Assembly (NCBI GenBank): GCA_020410825.1
Contig: CP084576.1
Coordinates: 434,001 to 498,000, forward strand
Source of the DNA: Candidatus Megaera endosymbiont of Mesostigma viride
GTDB lineage: Bacteria; Pseudomonadota; Alphaproteobacteria; Rickettsiales; Rickettsiaceae
DNA: 64,000 bases
Direction of reading: 5' to 3'
Below are positions 37,328 through 47,109 of this stretch, one piece after another. The stretch's first letter is position 1. The number at the start of each line of letters is the position of its first letter. The position numbers and the translations under genes are program-made. The notes under the pieces are model-generated. The model was not told the DNA's origin. It did no database searches and saw nothing but the letters and a program-made list of their open reading frames with translations.

Positions 37328-38130
37328 TAAATATCTCAGCTTTTATAATTACGAAAAATGAGGCATCTAGAGTAGCTAAAGCTATTAACAGTGTCAAAGA
37401 TATAGCCGAAGAAATTATAGTAGTAGACAGTGGGAGTGTAGATGATACCGTATCAATCGCAGAAAGTCTTGGTGCTAAAGTAATCTTTAATGAGTGGCCT
37501 GGATATGTTAAGCAAAAATCTTTTGCAGAAAGCTTATGTAAAAATAACTGGGTTTTGAATATTGATGCTGATGAAGAATTAACTCAAGAGTTACAAGCAG
37601 AAATTAAGCAAATATTTAATTCAGCTAAATACAATGAATATAAAGCTTATGAGATAAATTTCATTACCATACATCGATATGATCAAAAAGCGCGGATGTT
37701 TGCCCCTTCTAACGGCTTTATCCGGCTTTATGATCGGAATTTTTGTAGCTTTTCTAATACTAAAAATGCTACTACCCATGATACCGTAACTTTTAATACC
37801 CCCACCAAAGCTAATAAAAACTTAGTGTATAAGTTTAAAAATCATGGTTATCATAGGTCTGCCGTTTCAATAGAACAGCTAATAAATAAGGGAAATTTTT
37901 ATTCTACTGAACAAGCTAAAGATCTAGTAATTCAGGGACGATTCCCATCTCGGATTCGCATAGCTTTTGAGCTACCGTTATTTTTTCTAAAAGTCTTTAT
38001 AATAAGACGTTATATTATTTTTGGATTTGACGGTTTTGTGGATTCAATAATTTTTGCCTTTACTCGTTTCGTAAGGCTTGCTAAAACTAGAGAATTGTAT
38101 AAAAAAGGACAAAGCGAAAATCAGAAATAA
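37324..38130 (+). CDS. Family 2 glycosyltransferase of the WaaE/KdtX type
   Basis: A 268-residue GT2 enzyme close to LPS core glucosyltransferases (WaaE/KdtX). The N-terminal NISAFIITKNEASRVAKAINSVKDIAEEIIVVDSGSVDDT block, GAKVIFNEWPGYVKQKSFAESL and VLNIDADEELTQEL are highly characteristic of the group. The C-terminal part has a hydrophobic segment with basic residues suited to membrane contact. Starts in an ATGA overlap with the ligase gene. With the two genes upstream it forms a lipopolysaccharide core/O-chain module. Confidence 0.88.
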   Translation: MINISAFIITKNEASRVAKAINSVKDIAEEIIVVDSGSVDDTVSIAESLGAKVIFNEWPGYVKQKSFAESLCKNNWVLNIDADEELTQELQAEIKQIFNSAKYNEYKAYEINFITIHRYDQKARMFAPSNGFIRLYDRNFCSFSNTKNATTHDTVTFNTPTKANKNLVYKFKNHGYHRSAVSIEQLINKGNFYSTEQAKDLVIQGRFPSRIRIAFELPLFFLKVFIIRRYIIFGFDGFVDSIIFAFTRFVRLAKTRELYKKGQSENQK

Positions 38131-38486
38131 TCTGTAAAATGCGTGTGGTAGATTTTTAAGATATCAGAAATAATAGTCTGCAAATCGTGCGTATTAACTC
38201 CCAGTATTCTAAGGCATGAATGTTTATGTGCTGTTTTAATAAAAGGTTTCAAAAGTTAAGAAAGATATTTATATGATGTTTATTTAGGGAAAATGAACAA
38301 AGGAATTAAGAGGGATAAAAGATTTTTACATATTTATCTATTTGAACACCCATTGCTTTTCCAATTCCGCCATGTTTTTTAGCGCCACCTTCCCATTTTT
38401 TTACAATTTTCTTCATAATTTACTCTATACTAAATTTAATTGTTAATTATTAGAGTAACATAATTCCCCTACCCTAGCAACACCTA
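38131..38486. other. 356-base gap holding one small ORF
   Basis: This gap separates the convergent LPS cluster and tlyC. The only thing I can support is the 36-codon ORF at 38306-38416 on the minus strand. The remainder (38131-38305 and 38417-38486) shows no ORF with a start signal and no hairpin of note. Confidence 0.5.
38306..38416 (-). CDS. Small cationic peptide, 36 residues, unknown
   Basis: A complete short frame from ATG (38416) to TAA, with GAG six bases before the start on the minus strand. The product begins MKKIVKKWEGGAKKHGG and ends VQIDKYVKIFYPS. It has nine Lys, one His, only one Glu and one Asp, one Trp, and a central Gly-rich part (GGAKKHGGIGKAMG); net charge is about +7. There is no signal peptide or double-Gly leader. 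Composition resembles leaderless bacteriocins and other short amphipathic cationic peptides, but also could be a small basic RNA-binding peptide. It lies upstream of nothing on its strand and downstream of tlyC. That it is translated is inference. Confidence 0.5.
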   Translation of the reverse strand: MKKIVKKWEGGAKKHGGIGKAMGVQIDKYVKIFYPS

Positions 38487-39326
38487 CTAGTCATATTTTT
38501 TATTACACATAACTTTTAGTTGTTTAATAGCTCTTGGAGTAGAATCTAGTATTTCTACTGTTACTTCTTCAGTAAGAGCTATTACTTCACCCTTCTCTGG
38601 AACAGTTCCAATTGTAGCAAGCACGAGGCCTCCGATCGTATCGAATTCACCTTCTTCTTTCCTTAAAGTAACATCAAGTACTTTTTCTAATTCTTCTATT
38701 TCCATTCTAGCATTAACAATCATCAGCCCGGGTTTAATGATTTCTATATTTTCGGCCTCTAGGCTTTCATCATGTTCATCATTAATTCTACCTATTATTG
38801 CTTCGATAACGTCTTCAATTGTTACAATACCGTCCGTTCCTCCATACTCATCAACTACCACTGCAATATGCGTGCGGTGTATCTGCATCTGTTTTAAAAG
38901 GTCAATTAAAGTCATCGAATGAGGTGATACTATATGTTTCCTCATTAATTTTTTTAGATTATATTTCTTTGATTTAGCAATAACCTCAAATAAGTCTTTA
39001 ATATGTAAAAACCCAATAACGTTATCTAGGTTCTCTTTATATACCAATGTTCTGGTATGGCCGTATTTAATAATTGTTTTACTTATATCCTCAAGTGAGG
39101 CTTCACAACTTACTGCGATTATATCCGATCTTGGTATCATTATATCTTCAACAATCTTTTCAGCAAAACTCTCAAAGTTTTGAATAATAATGTTGGGTTG
39201 GATTAAGTTAGCCTCAACAGGTAAAGCCTTCGGCCTATTAAACAGTTTATTAAAAAAATTGTTGATTTGATGTTTTAGGGAGTAAATTGTTTCGGGAGGC
39301 TCTTCTATGTCTGATTTTTCTGGCAT
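38487..39326 (-). CDS. tlyC: Hemolysin C homologue, CBS-pair/CorC-type protein
   Basis: A 279-residue soluble protein with two CBS domains (EDIMIPRSDIIAVSC..., TRTLVYKENLDNVIGFLHIKDLF and THIAVVVDEYGGTDGIVTIEDVIEAIIG) and a C-terminal CorC/HlyC domain (EEGEFDTIGGLVLATIGTVPEKGEVI). No DUF21 membrane domain is attached. In Rickettsia such genes are called tlyC and were reported to confer hemolysis on heterologous bacteria; the family relative CorC is linked to Mg/Co efflux. Both labels are homology only. It follows ybeY by 25 bases, the normal pairing. Confidence 0.9.
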   Translation of the reverse strand: MPEKSDIEEPPETIYSLKHQINNFFNKLFNRPKALPVEANLIQPNIIIQNFESFAEKIVEDIMIPRSDIIAVSCEASLEDISKTIIKYGHTRTLVYKENLDNVIGFLHIKDLFEVIAKSKKYNLKKLMRKHIVSPHSMTLIDLLKQMQIHRTHIAVVVDEYGGTDGIVTIEDVIEAIIGRINDEHDESLEAENIEIIKPGLMIVNARMEIEELEKVLDVTLRKEEGEFDTIGGLVLATIGTVPEKGEVIALTEEVTVEILDSTPRAIKQLKVMCNKKYD

Positions 39327-39351
39327 AATTTATAGTTAATATTTTGTTTAT

Positions 39352-39852
39352 TTATAAGTAAGGTGAAGGAATTGAGAGTTTTTTTAAAATTTTAACTTCT
39401 ATATCTTGCATTATTTCAGCTTCTGTATCGTTCATATGATCATAACCAAGTAAGTGTAATGTTGAATGTACTAACAAATGCTTAAAATGATTCAAAAACG
39501 GAATATTTTTTTTCTTTACTTCCTCAGAAATTGTTTCAAAAGCAAACGCTATGTCACCTAGATATATATAATCTAGGTCTGGTTTAAATTCAAGTATTTG
39601 GCTAAAATCTATATCTAAGTCTGGAAAAGAGAGAACATTGGTAGCGCTATTTTCATTTCTAAATTCCTGGTTCAATTTTTTAATTCGTTTGTCGTTAGTA
39701 AGCAGTATTGATAATTCTATATTCTGGACTTTATTAAAGTTAGGGTAATTTGTTAGGACTTCCTCTAAGATTTCTTCAAATAATTTGGGGTTTATTTCTT
39801 TATATGAATCCCACTCATCATTATCCTGGGCAATTTCTATAGTAAATTTCAT
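39352..39852 (-). CDS. ybeY: Endoribonuclease YbeY (rRNA maturation)
   Basis: A single-strand-specific metal-dependent RNase involved in 16S rRNA 3' end maturation and ribosome quality control. The 166 residues carry the zinc motif HSTLHLLGYDH near residue 130 (three His) with GYDHMNDTEAEIMQDIE after it, and the upstream LNQEFRNENSATNVLSFP block. Start ATG at 39852. Operon with tlyC. Confidence 0.95.
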   Translation of the reverse strand: MKFTIEIAQDNDEWDSYKEINPKLFEEILEEVLTNYPNFNKVQNIELSILLTNDKRIKKLNQEFRNENSATNVLSFPDLDIDFSQILEFKPDLDYIYLGDIAFAFETISEEVKKKNIPFLNHFKHLLVHSTLHLLGYDHMNDTEAEIMQDIEVKILKKLSIPSPYL

Positions 39853-40045
39853 AAAATAATGCTAAATTATGTTTTCATAAGAGCTATACATAATAAATGT
39901 AAATCTATAAAAAATAAATATAATTTAAGCACTAAAATTATTCCAGAGAAAGTGAAAAAATATTTTTAAAAAGCAACAGATTAATAAAAAATTTCGGTGA
40001 ACATAAATTGGAAATTAAACAAATTCCATAAGGGAGAAAAATAGA

Positions 40046-40681
40046 ATGGTTAAAATAGCACCCTCAATATTATCTGCTGATTTTGCTAATTTAGGGCAGG
40101 ATATTGAGAAACTTGAGAAAGCTGGGGCAGATTTAATTCATATTGACGTGATGGACGGCTTGTTTGTTCCCAATCTAACTTTTGGCGCACCTGTCATCTC
40201 CCAAATCAGGAATTATACAAAACTTCCGTTTGATGTACATCTTATGATAAACTCTCCAGAAAATTCTATCTTCCAATATATAGAGGCCGGAGCTAATTAT
40301 ATTACTATTCACCCTGAATCTACTATCCATTTAGATAGAACAGTTGATTTAATCAAAAACACCGGAATTAAAGTAGGAATAGCCTTACTGCCAACAACAA
40401 ATCCTGATATTTTAGAATATGTTTTAGAGAAAATTGATTTAATTCTAATAATGACTGTTAATCCTGGTTTTGGGGGGCAGAAATTTATAGCAAATCAACT
40501 CCCTAAAATCCAAAAAGTCCATAATTTAGTAGGAAACAGAAATATTATGATCGCAGTAGACGGAGGTATTAATCAGGATACAGCAAGCTTATGCCGCCAG
40601 CAAGGTGCTAATTTGTTAATATCCGGCAGCTATATTTTTAACGGTGATTATAAAGAAAATATTGATAACCTAAGGGGATGA
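40046..40681 (+). CDS. rpe: Ribulose-phosphate 3-epimerase
   Basis: Interconverts ribulose-5-P and xylulose-5-P in the pentose phosphate pathway; a TIM barrel using a divalent metal. The 211 residues contain IAPSILSADFANLGQDIEKLE with the first Asp, HIDVMDGLFVPNLTFG (metal His/Asp), DVHLMINSPEN, MTVNPGFGGQKF, and VDGGINQDTA with the second catalytic Asp. GGGAG-like SD (AAGGGAGA) sits 9 bases before the ATG. It stands alone on this strand, convergent with uspA. Confidence 0.95.
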   Translation: MVKIAPSILSADFANLGQDIEKLEKAGADLIHIDVMDGLFVPNLTFGAPVISQIRNYTKLPFDVHLMINSPENSIFQYIEAGANYITIHPESTIHLDRTVDLIKNTGIKVGIALLPTTNPDILEYVLEKIDLILIMTVNPGFGGQKFIANQLPKIQKVHNLVGNRNIMIAVDGGINQDTASLCRQQGANLLISGSYIFNGDYKENIDNLRG

Positions 40682-40736
40682 AGCCTTAAAACTTCATGTC
40701 ACAACCACCTTCGTTATGAAAAACGAAATCAACTTA

Positions 40737-41168
40737 CTAATCCTCACGTACTACTAATACAGAAACAGATGAATGTCTAACAATTTTGGAGGCATTTGGA
40801 CCAAGCATATAATCACGCAACTGCGGACGAACAGCGGATAAGATAATTAAATCAGCGTTGACTTTATTTGAGTAATTTATTACTTCATCATATATAGCCC
40901 CACGACCAATATAGCATTTTACCATAATTTCTTCAGGAATATAGAGGCTCACTAAATCCTGTAATTGTTTATTATATTTTGCTTTTTGATCATTTATCCA
41001 ATTTTTTGGCAAATAATCTTCTACCAATTTCGTTCCAAAATCAGGGATTATGTGTACAAGGTGTAATTCAGAACCAAAGGCCTTAGCAAGATTAATAGCA
41101 GCAGGAAAAATGGCCTTTATGGACTGTTTATCTGATAAATCTATTGGAACAATTATATTTTTGTACAT
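40737..41168 (-). CDS. Universal stress protein, UspA family
   Basis: A 143-residue Rossmann-like protein of the UspA family. MYKNIIVPIDLSDKQSIKAIFPAAINLAKAFGSELHLVHIIP opens the fold, and the C-terminal ATP-binding type motif is present in altered form: DLIILSAVRPQLRDYMLGPNASKIVRHSSVSVLVVRED (the G-2x-G-9x-G(S/T) run reads M-L-G-P-N-A-S-K-I-V-R-H-S-S). So nucleotide binding is likely. It is third in a set with the GltP-like symporter and TAXI protein, 19 bases after the latter. In Halomonas a UspA protein, TeaD, binds and modulates a TRAP transporter encoded beside it, which is a precedent for this arrangement. Confidence 0.85.
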   Translation of the reverse strand: MYKNIIVPIDLSDKQSIKAIFPAAINLAKAFGSELHLVHIIPDFGTKLVEDYLPKNWINDQKAKYNKQLQDLVSLYIPEEIMVKCYIGRGAIYDEVINYSNKVNADLIILSAVRPQLRDYMLGPNASKIVRHSSVSVLVVRED

Positions 41169-41187
41169 ATTTGTGATATTCTATAAA

Positions 41188-42132
41188 TTATTTATGCTCA
41201 AATCCGGGCAAGACAAATCCAGAGGTAAAATGATCATTTTCTAAATCATACAACAAGGGGTAGGATAATTTGAACTGATCCATCCTCTTTTTTAAATACT
41301 GCGTTAAATTAGAAATAAGTTTTTTTGGTACTGAATTAGTTGTAATGAAAATAGCAGATACAGCAAATGTATTCTCGCTTTTGTTTATGCCGGGATATCC
41401 TTTTTCGTCAATTATATACTTTTTAAAAGCTTGATTTTGTTCAACTAACATATCAATTTTATCCTTTTCTATACTAACAAAATCAGATTCACAAGAGTGA
41501 GTAATATAATTTACTAAAGAATTAGGATGACCGGTCATTAAAATTATTGCATCAACCTTTCCGCTACAAAATTGGTTTGCATACTCTTCATGAGGTATCT
41601 CTATATCTTCTGGTTGCTTTTTAAATTTATAATGAGAAGCAAGAATATTATACGCTATAGTACTATCTGAATTTTTAGGCCCATTTGATATTTTCTTTCC
41701 ATCTAAATCTCCAAAAACAAAAATTTTATCTTTATCCTTAGCGATTATAGTAAATGCTTCATCATGAAGCCTAAGCAGCTGAATCATATCAGGAAATGGT
41801 GCTACATTATTAAAATACCCCTTCCCTTCATAAGCATCTACCGCAAGTTCTGCTTGCGTAAAAGCAAAATCCACTTCTCCTTTTCGCAAAAGGTCTATAT
41901 TCTCTAAACTACCGGTCGTTGGTACTACTTCACAACGTATACCATTATTAGATTCGGTTATATATCTGCATAACCTCAGACCGATAAAATAATACCCCTC
42001 CAGTACACTACCAGCAGCAATCTTAACTGTTTTTTCATTTTCAATATTTTCTGCAAACGTAGAATTTACAGAAAATACAATAGTAAAAACAGAACAAACA
42101 AACCAGCACCCAAGAAGTTTAAATTTTGGCAT
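41188..42132 (-). CDS. TAXI-family TRAP-type solute-binding protein
   Basis: A 314-residue periplasmic binding protein with a signal peptide (CWFVCSVFTIVFSVNSTFA, cleavage about residue 27). The TAXI pattern is seen: VKIAAGSVLEGYYFIGLRLCRYI, VVPTTGSLENIDLLRKGEVDFAFTQAELAVDAYEG, LLRLHDEAFTIIAKD, LDGKKISNGPKNSDS and the VDAIILMTGHPNSLVNYI block. TAXI proteins normally hand glutamate or other acids to a fused TRAP 4TM-12TM permease. No TRAP membrane gene is present; instead a DAACS (GltP-type) carrier lies 5 bases upstream and a UspA 19 bases downstream, all co-directional. Two Cys pairs (residues 58/69 region and 190/215 region) may form disulfides. Confidence 0.85.
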   Translation of the reverse strand: MPKFKLLGCWFVCSVFTIVFSVNSTFAENIENEKTVKIAAGSVLEGYYFIGLRLCRYITESNNGIRCEVVPTTGSLENIDLLRKGEVDFAFTQAELAVDAYEGKGYFNNVAPFPDMIQLLRLHDEAFTIIAKDKDKIFVFGDLDGKKISNGPKNSDSTIAYNILASHYKFKKQPEDIEIPHEEYANQFCSGKVDAIILMTGHPNSLVNYITHSCESDFVSIEKDKIDMLVEQNQAFKKYIIDEKGYPGINKSENTFAVSAIFITTNSVPKKLISNLTQYLKKRMDQFKLSYPLLYDLENDHFTSGFVLPGFEHK

Positions 42133-42137
42133 GATAA

Positions 42138-43352
42138 TTACTTACAATCAGAATTATATAACTCTCTATTTAAGTTACCTTCACTATTGTCTATTATCAA
42201 GGTAATTGTTGCATCCCCAGTAATGTTTATAGCGGTGCGTAATAAATCAAGCACCCTATCTATACCGGCTATTATTGCTACTCCTTCAATCGGCATATTT
42301 ACTGCAGCTAAAATCATAGGCAACATTACAAGAGATCCTCCTGGTATTCCAGCCCCTCCCATAGAACCAAGGGTAGCTGTTAATATTATTACCATATAAT
42401 CACTAGTAGTAAGATCTATGCCCATCATCTGAGCAAAAAAAACAGCAGTTAAGGCTAAGTTAATTGCCATACCGTCCATATTAATTGATGCTCCAAGCGG
42501 CAGGACAAAAGAGGTACTAGATTCCGATACCCCTAACTTTTGGCGACAAACTTGCATAGTAGTAGCTAGACTTGCTTTACTGCTACCGGTAGAGATAGCA
42601 ATTGATTGATATTCAAAACTTTTTTTATAAAAAGGTATTGGTGACATTTTACAAAATATCATTATAAACAAACCAAAAATTAAATATTGCAATGCCATAG
42701 CAATAGTTATTGCAAAAACTAACTTAGATAAGCTAAGCATAATAGCAAGTCCTTGAGTTCCTACTACCCACGCCGTTAAAGCAAAAGCACCGTAAGGAGA
42801 TAACTCAACCACCTTGGAAATCATTTTTAAAACCATTTTGGCTACAGAATTAATAAAACCTTTTAAAGGATCTGCTGAAGACCCCATGCTATTTAGAATG
42901 ATTCCAGTAAAAATTGCAAAGAACACAACTTGAAGGGTTTTACCTTCCGCAAATGATCCAACTATATTGTTAGGGACAATATTTATTAAAAATTCGGTTA
43001 AATCGAATCCGCCTTGTTTAAAATCTCTTTCTTGAGAAAACCCAAAATCTATCACTACTCCGACCCCTGGTTTTAAAACAAAAGCTACCATAAGGCCAAA
43101 TATAACAGCAAAAAATGTAGTGCCAAGAAAAGCTAGAACTGATTTCATTCCTACCCTACCAAGTGAGCTTGGGTCATTCATGCTAGTAATACCCGAAACT
43201 AGACTGAAAAAAATTAATGGTAAAATTATCATCTGAATTAAGCGTAAAAATACTGTACCTATAGGTTTAACAGTTTCCGAATATTGAGGTAAGTATACTC
43301 CGAAAACTATTCCTAAAATTAATCCCAATGTAACTTTATGCCAAAGTTTCAT
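42138..43352 (-). CDS. Dicarboxylate/amino acid:cation symporter (DAACS; GltP/DctA-like)
   Basis: A 404-residue inner-membrane symporter of glutamate, aspartate or C4-dicarboxylates with Na+ or H+. The eight-helix, two-hairpin fold is recognisable: IILPLIFFSLVSGITSM in TM3, the Ser-rich HP1 tip ISTGSSKASLATTMQ, NMDGMAINLAL in TM7, GGAGIPGGSLVML at the HP2 tip, and DRVLDLLRTAINITGDA in TM8, in which the Asp that holds the amino group and Arg that holds the side-chain carboxylate are both kept. That favours an acidic amino acid. First gene of a three-gene set with the TAXI protein and UspA. No promoter could be firmly placed. Confidence 0.9.
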   Translation of the reverse strand: MKLWHKVTLGLILGIVFGVYLPQYSETVKPIGTVFLRLIQMIILPLIFFSLVSGITSMNDPSSLGRVGMKSVLAFLGTTFFAVIFGLMVAFVLKPGVGVVIDFGFSQERDFKQGGFDLTEFLINIVPNNIVGSFAEGKTLQVVFFAIFTGIILNSMGSSADPLKGFINSVAKMVLKMISKVVELSPYGAFALTAWVVGTQGLAIMLSLSKLVFAITIAMALQYLIFGLFIMIFCKMSPIPFYKKSFEYQSIAISTGSSKASLATTMQVCRQKLGVSESSTSFVLPLGASINMDGMAINLALTAVFFAQMMGIDLTTSDYMVIILTATLGSMGGAGIPGGSLVMLPMILAAVNMPIEGVAIIAGIDRVLDLLRTAINITGDATITLIIDNSEGNLNRELYNSDCK

Positions 43353-43460
43353 ACTTAAAGCCTCATCTATGTATTATTTTAAAATTACAATTTTTGCAGC
43401 CCAATCACCGGATATCTAGGGGACAAGTTAGATTAACTAAATTATAATTATAATTTAGTT

Positions 43461-43781
43461 TTATGTAAGTGCTTGTCTTACCCAATTCAAATACTGGGGC
43501 AAGCCAGATGTAATATCCAGCTTAATTATTTCCGGTAAACTATAATTATGGTGCTTTATTATAGCTTTTTCTATATCGCTATAATTAGTAGATAAAGTCT
43601 TTATCATTAAGCGAAATTCTTTTGACTGGCATAGCTTTTCTTCCCAGTAAAAAGAACTTAACACCTCCTCCAATTGCACACAAGCAGCAAGCTTGTTTTC
43701 GATTAAATAAGACGTAATCTCATTAGCTTTTTCTAAGTTATCGGTAGTAGTGATAATAACGCAAAATTCCGTGCTATTCAT
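43461..43781 (-). CDS. cutA: Divalent-cation tolerance protein CutA
   Basis: A 106-residue trimeric small protein with ferredoxin-like fold. The pattern FCVIITTTDNLEKANEITSYLIENKLAACVQLEEVLSSFYW with EEKLCQSKEFRLMIKT and HNYSLPEIIKLDI is standard CutA. I took the ATG at 43781, whose A-T-G-A overlaps the queD stop; an earlier TTG-type frame start at 43799 would sit inside queD. It closes the atp-queD-cutA unit. Confidence 0.92.
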   Translation of the reverse strand: MNSTEFCVIITTTDNLEKANEITSYLIENKLAACVQLEEVLSSFYWEEKLCQSKEFRLMIKTLSTNYSDIEKAIIKHHNYSLPEIIKLDITSGLPQYLNWVRQALT

Positions 43782-44197
43782 TTTACTTCTACATAACAAT
43801 TTGGAGTTTCATAAAGTTTAATTCTCAATATCCGAAATGAACTTTTTGCAAATAATAGAGGTATAACATCTTGCCAGAGATGTAAAGCAATATTTTCGGC
43901 AGTGGGATTTGAATCCATATAATACACAGATTGACCCGTGCATTTTGATATGTACTCACCCAGATTATGGTCATTTTTGTGTAAAATTATGTTATGGTCA
44001 AAATTAATATCAATCCAGTTCTTCATAATTTTTTTTAAAAAACCAAAATCAGCAACCATACCAATTTCATCGAGTTCTAATGCTGCCGCTGTGATTTCTA
44101 AGGTATATCGATGCCCATGCAAATACTTGCATTTATTCTTATGACCAATAACTCTATGGCCAGCATCGAAATCTATTTTTCTACTACACTCTATCAC
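43778..44197 (-). CDS. queD: 6-carboxytetrahydropterin synthase QueD / 6-pyruvoyl tetrahydropterin synthase family
   Basis: Converts dihydroneopterin triphosphate to 6-carboxytetrahydropterin for queuosine synthesis. The 139 residues have the zinc His in DFDAGHRV and YLHGHRY, catalytic Cys in NKCKYLHGH, the DFGFLKKIMKNWIDINFDHNIIL stretch, TAENIALHLW and the C-terminal YETPNCYVEV Glu. Length is normal. The start lies 3 bases from the atpC stop, so it is probably made from the ATP synthase mRNA. The other queuosine genes are not in view. Confidence 0.92.
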   Translation of the reverse strand: MIECSRKIDFDAGHRVIGHKNKCKYLHGHRYTLEITAAALELDEIGMVADFGFLKKIMKNWIDINFDHNIILHKNDHNLGEYISKCTGQSVYYMDSNPTAENIALHLWQDVIPLLFAKSSFRILRIKLYETPNCYVEVK

Positions 44198-44200
44198 AAA

Positions 44201-44605
44201 TCAATTTCCCATGAAAGCAAGTAAGGAATTATATTTAATTATTGCATCATCTAGCAACTTAGATTCCAGGCTATTTTTCTCAGACTGTTCTAGTTCTGTC
44301 TGGAAGTTTGCAATTCTATTTAAAATATCACTTTTGTTTTGACAAGCGAGGTCTACTACAAATTCAGAAACTACATTTACTTCTAGAGGTGTAATTTGGG
44401 CTATTCCCTCATAAATAAAAAACTTTTTTTCTTGCTCCCCTAAAAATACACTTACGCAACCTATTGCGATTTTAGATATTAATTTGACATGTCCGGGAAG
44501 CACACCAAAAACACCCTCCGTACCAGGGACATTAACCATCTTTGCTTGTGCTTCAAATATAGTTTCTGACGGCATAGTAATTTTTACTAATATAGTATTA
44601 TTCAT
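44201..44605 (-). CDS. atpC: F1 ATP synthase epsilon subunit
   Basis: The 134-residue epsilon subunit (with its N-terminal beta-sandwich) regulates and couples the F1 rotor. Motifs: MNNTILVKITMPSETIFEAQAKMVNVPGTEGVFGVLPGHVKLISKI and FFIYEGIAQITPLEVNVVSEF. I chose the ATG at 44605; a TTG at 44653 would add 16 unlikely residues. No strong Shine-Dalgarno precedes it. Last of the F1 genes, followed by queD after three bases. Confidence 0.92.
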   Translation of the reverse strand: MNNTILVKITMPSETIFEAQAKMVNVPGTEGVFGVLPGHVKLISKIAIGCVSVFLGEQEKKFFIYEGIAQITPLEVNVVSEFVVDLACQNKSDILNRIANFQTELEQSEKNSLESKLLDDAIIKYNSLLAFMGN

Positions 44606-44717
44606 AGAGCATTTTAAATTAAAAAATATTAAGTTAATGCTAATAGTTCTCAAGAATCCTCAGATTTGCAAGAACATTACCAAATACAATTACTGCGCTT
44701 ACTTACCGCTAATAAAT

Positions 44718-46202
<1,485 letters not shown>

Positions 46203-46210
46203 TCATAATC

Positions 46211-47098
46211 CTATAGAGCCTCGGCACCGGAAATAATTTCTGTAAGTTCAGTTGTAATAATTGCCTGCCTTGATCTATTTAACTGCAAAGTAAGCTTGTC
46301 TATAAGTTCCCCGGCATTTCTAGTTGCACTATCCATTGCGGTCATCCTGGCAGCTTCTTCACTTGCTTTATTTTGAAGAAATCCATGCTTTATCATACCA
46401 ACTACATATAAATCTACTAAACTGCTTACAAGGTTAGAGCCTTCATATTCAAAAGGAGAATCAGGCAACTTATTGCTTTCTACCGGCCCGTTTATACCTA
46501 GTGGTTCAACAGGAAAAATACTGAGTTTAGTCATTACCTGCATAAGAGCATTTTTAAATTCATTATAATATAAAGAGCAACTTCCAATTTTATCCTGCTC
46601 GGTCAAGCTAAGAATTTTATTTTTAATTTCCAGCGCCACAGGAAGGTATTTCTCTTTTGTTATATGATAATATTCCTCTATAAGGTTAGAATATTCTCCT
46701 TTTAAAGCATCATATCCTTTTTTACCGGCAACAATTAATTTTACTTGGACATTTTGCTCTTGGTATTTAGTAATATCCCGTTTTACCGCTCTTATTATCT
46801 GGGAATTAAAACTACCGCATAATCCCCTTTCAGACGTCATAACCACGCACAAGTGCGGTTTGCCTTTTATATCTTCATTAAAAAACTTTTGTTCAAACGG
46901 GCTTAAATTCATAAAGTTAATATTTAATTTAACGTCATTCATGATATTGGTAAGAATAGACGAATAATCATCTAAAGCTTCAGCCCGATCTTTAATTCTT
47001 CGCAGCTTAGCAGCAGATACAAGCTGCATTGCCTTGGTAATTTTCTGAGTGGATTTTATACTCTTAACTCTATTTCTAAGATGTTTTAAACCAGACAT
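46211..47098 (-). CDS. atpG: F1 ATP synthase gamma subunit
   Basis: The central rotor shaft. 295 residues starting MSGLKHLRNRVKSIKSTQKITKAMQLVSAAKLRR, the conserved N-terminal helix, with TSERGLCGSFN in the middle and the C-terminal helix AARMTAMDSATRNAGELIDKLTLQLNRSRQAIITTELTEIISGAEAL, which carries the conserved rotor contact. It lies between atpA and atpD at 11 and 14-56 base gaps, in the normal order. Confidence 0.97.
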   Translation of the reverse strand: MSGLKHLRNRVKSIKSTQKITKAMQLVSAAKLRRIKDRAEALDDYSSILTNIMNDVKLNINFMNLSPFEQKFFNEDIKGKPHLCVVMTSERGLCGSFNSQIIRAVKRDITKYQEQNVQVKLIVAGKKGYDALKGEYSNLIEEYYHITKEKYLPVALEIKNKILSLTEQDKIGSCSLYYNEFKNALMQVMTKLSIFPVEPLGINGPVESNKLPDSPFEYEGSNLVSSLVDLYVVGMIKHGFLQNKASEEAARMTAMDSATRNAGELIDKLTLQLNRSRQAIITTELTEIISGAEAL

Positions 47099-47109
47099 AA
47101 TAAATAATA

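Noticed and set aside
44201..44653. TTG at 44653 as the atpC start
   Set aside because: The additional 16 residues do not resemble the family N-terminus, which fits the ATG at 44605.
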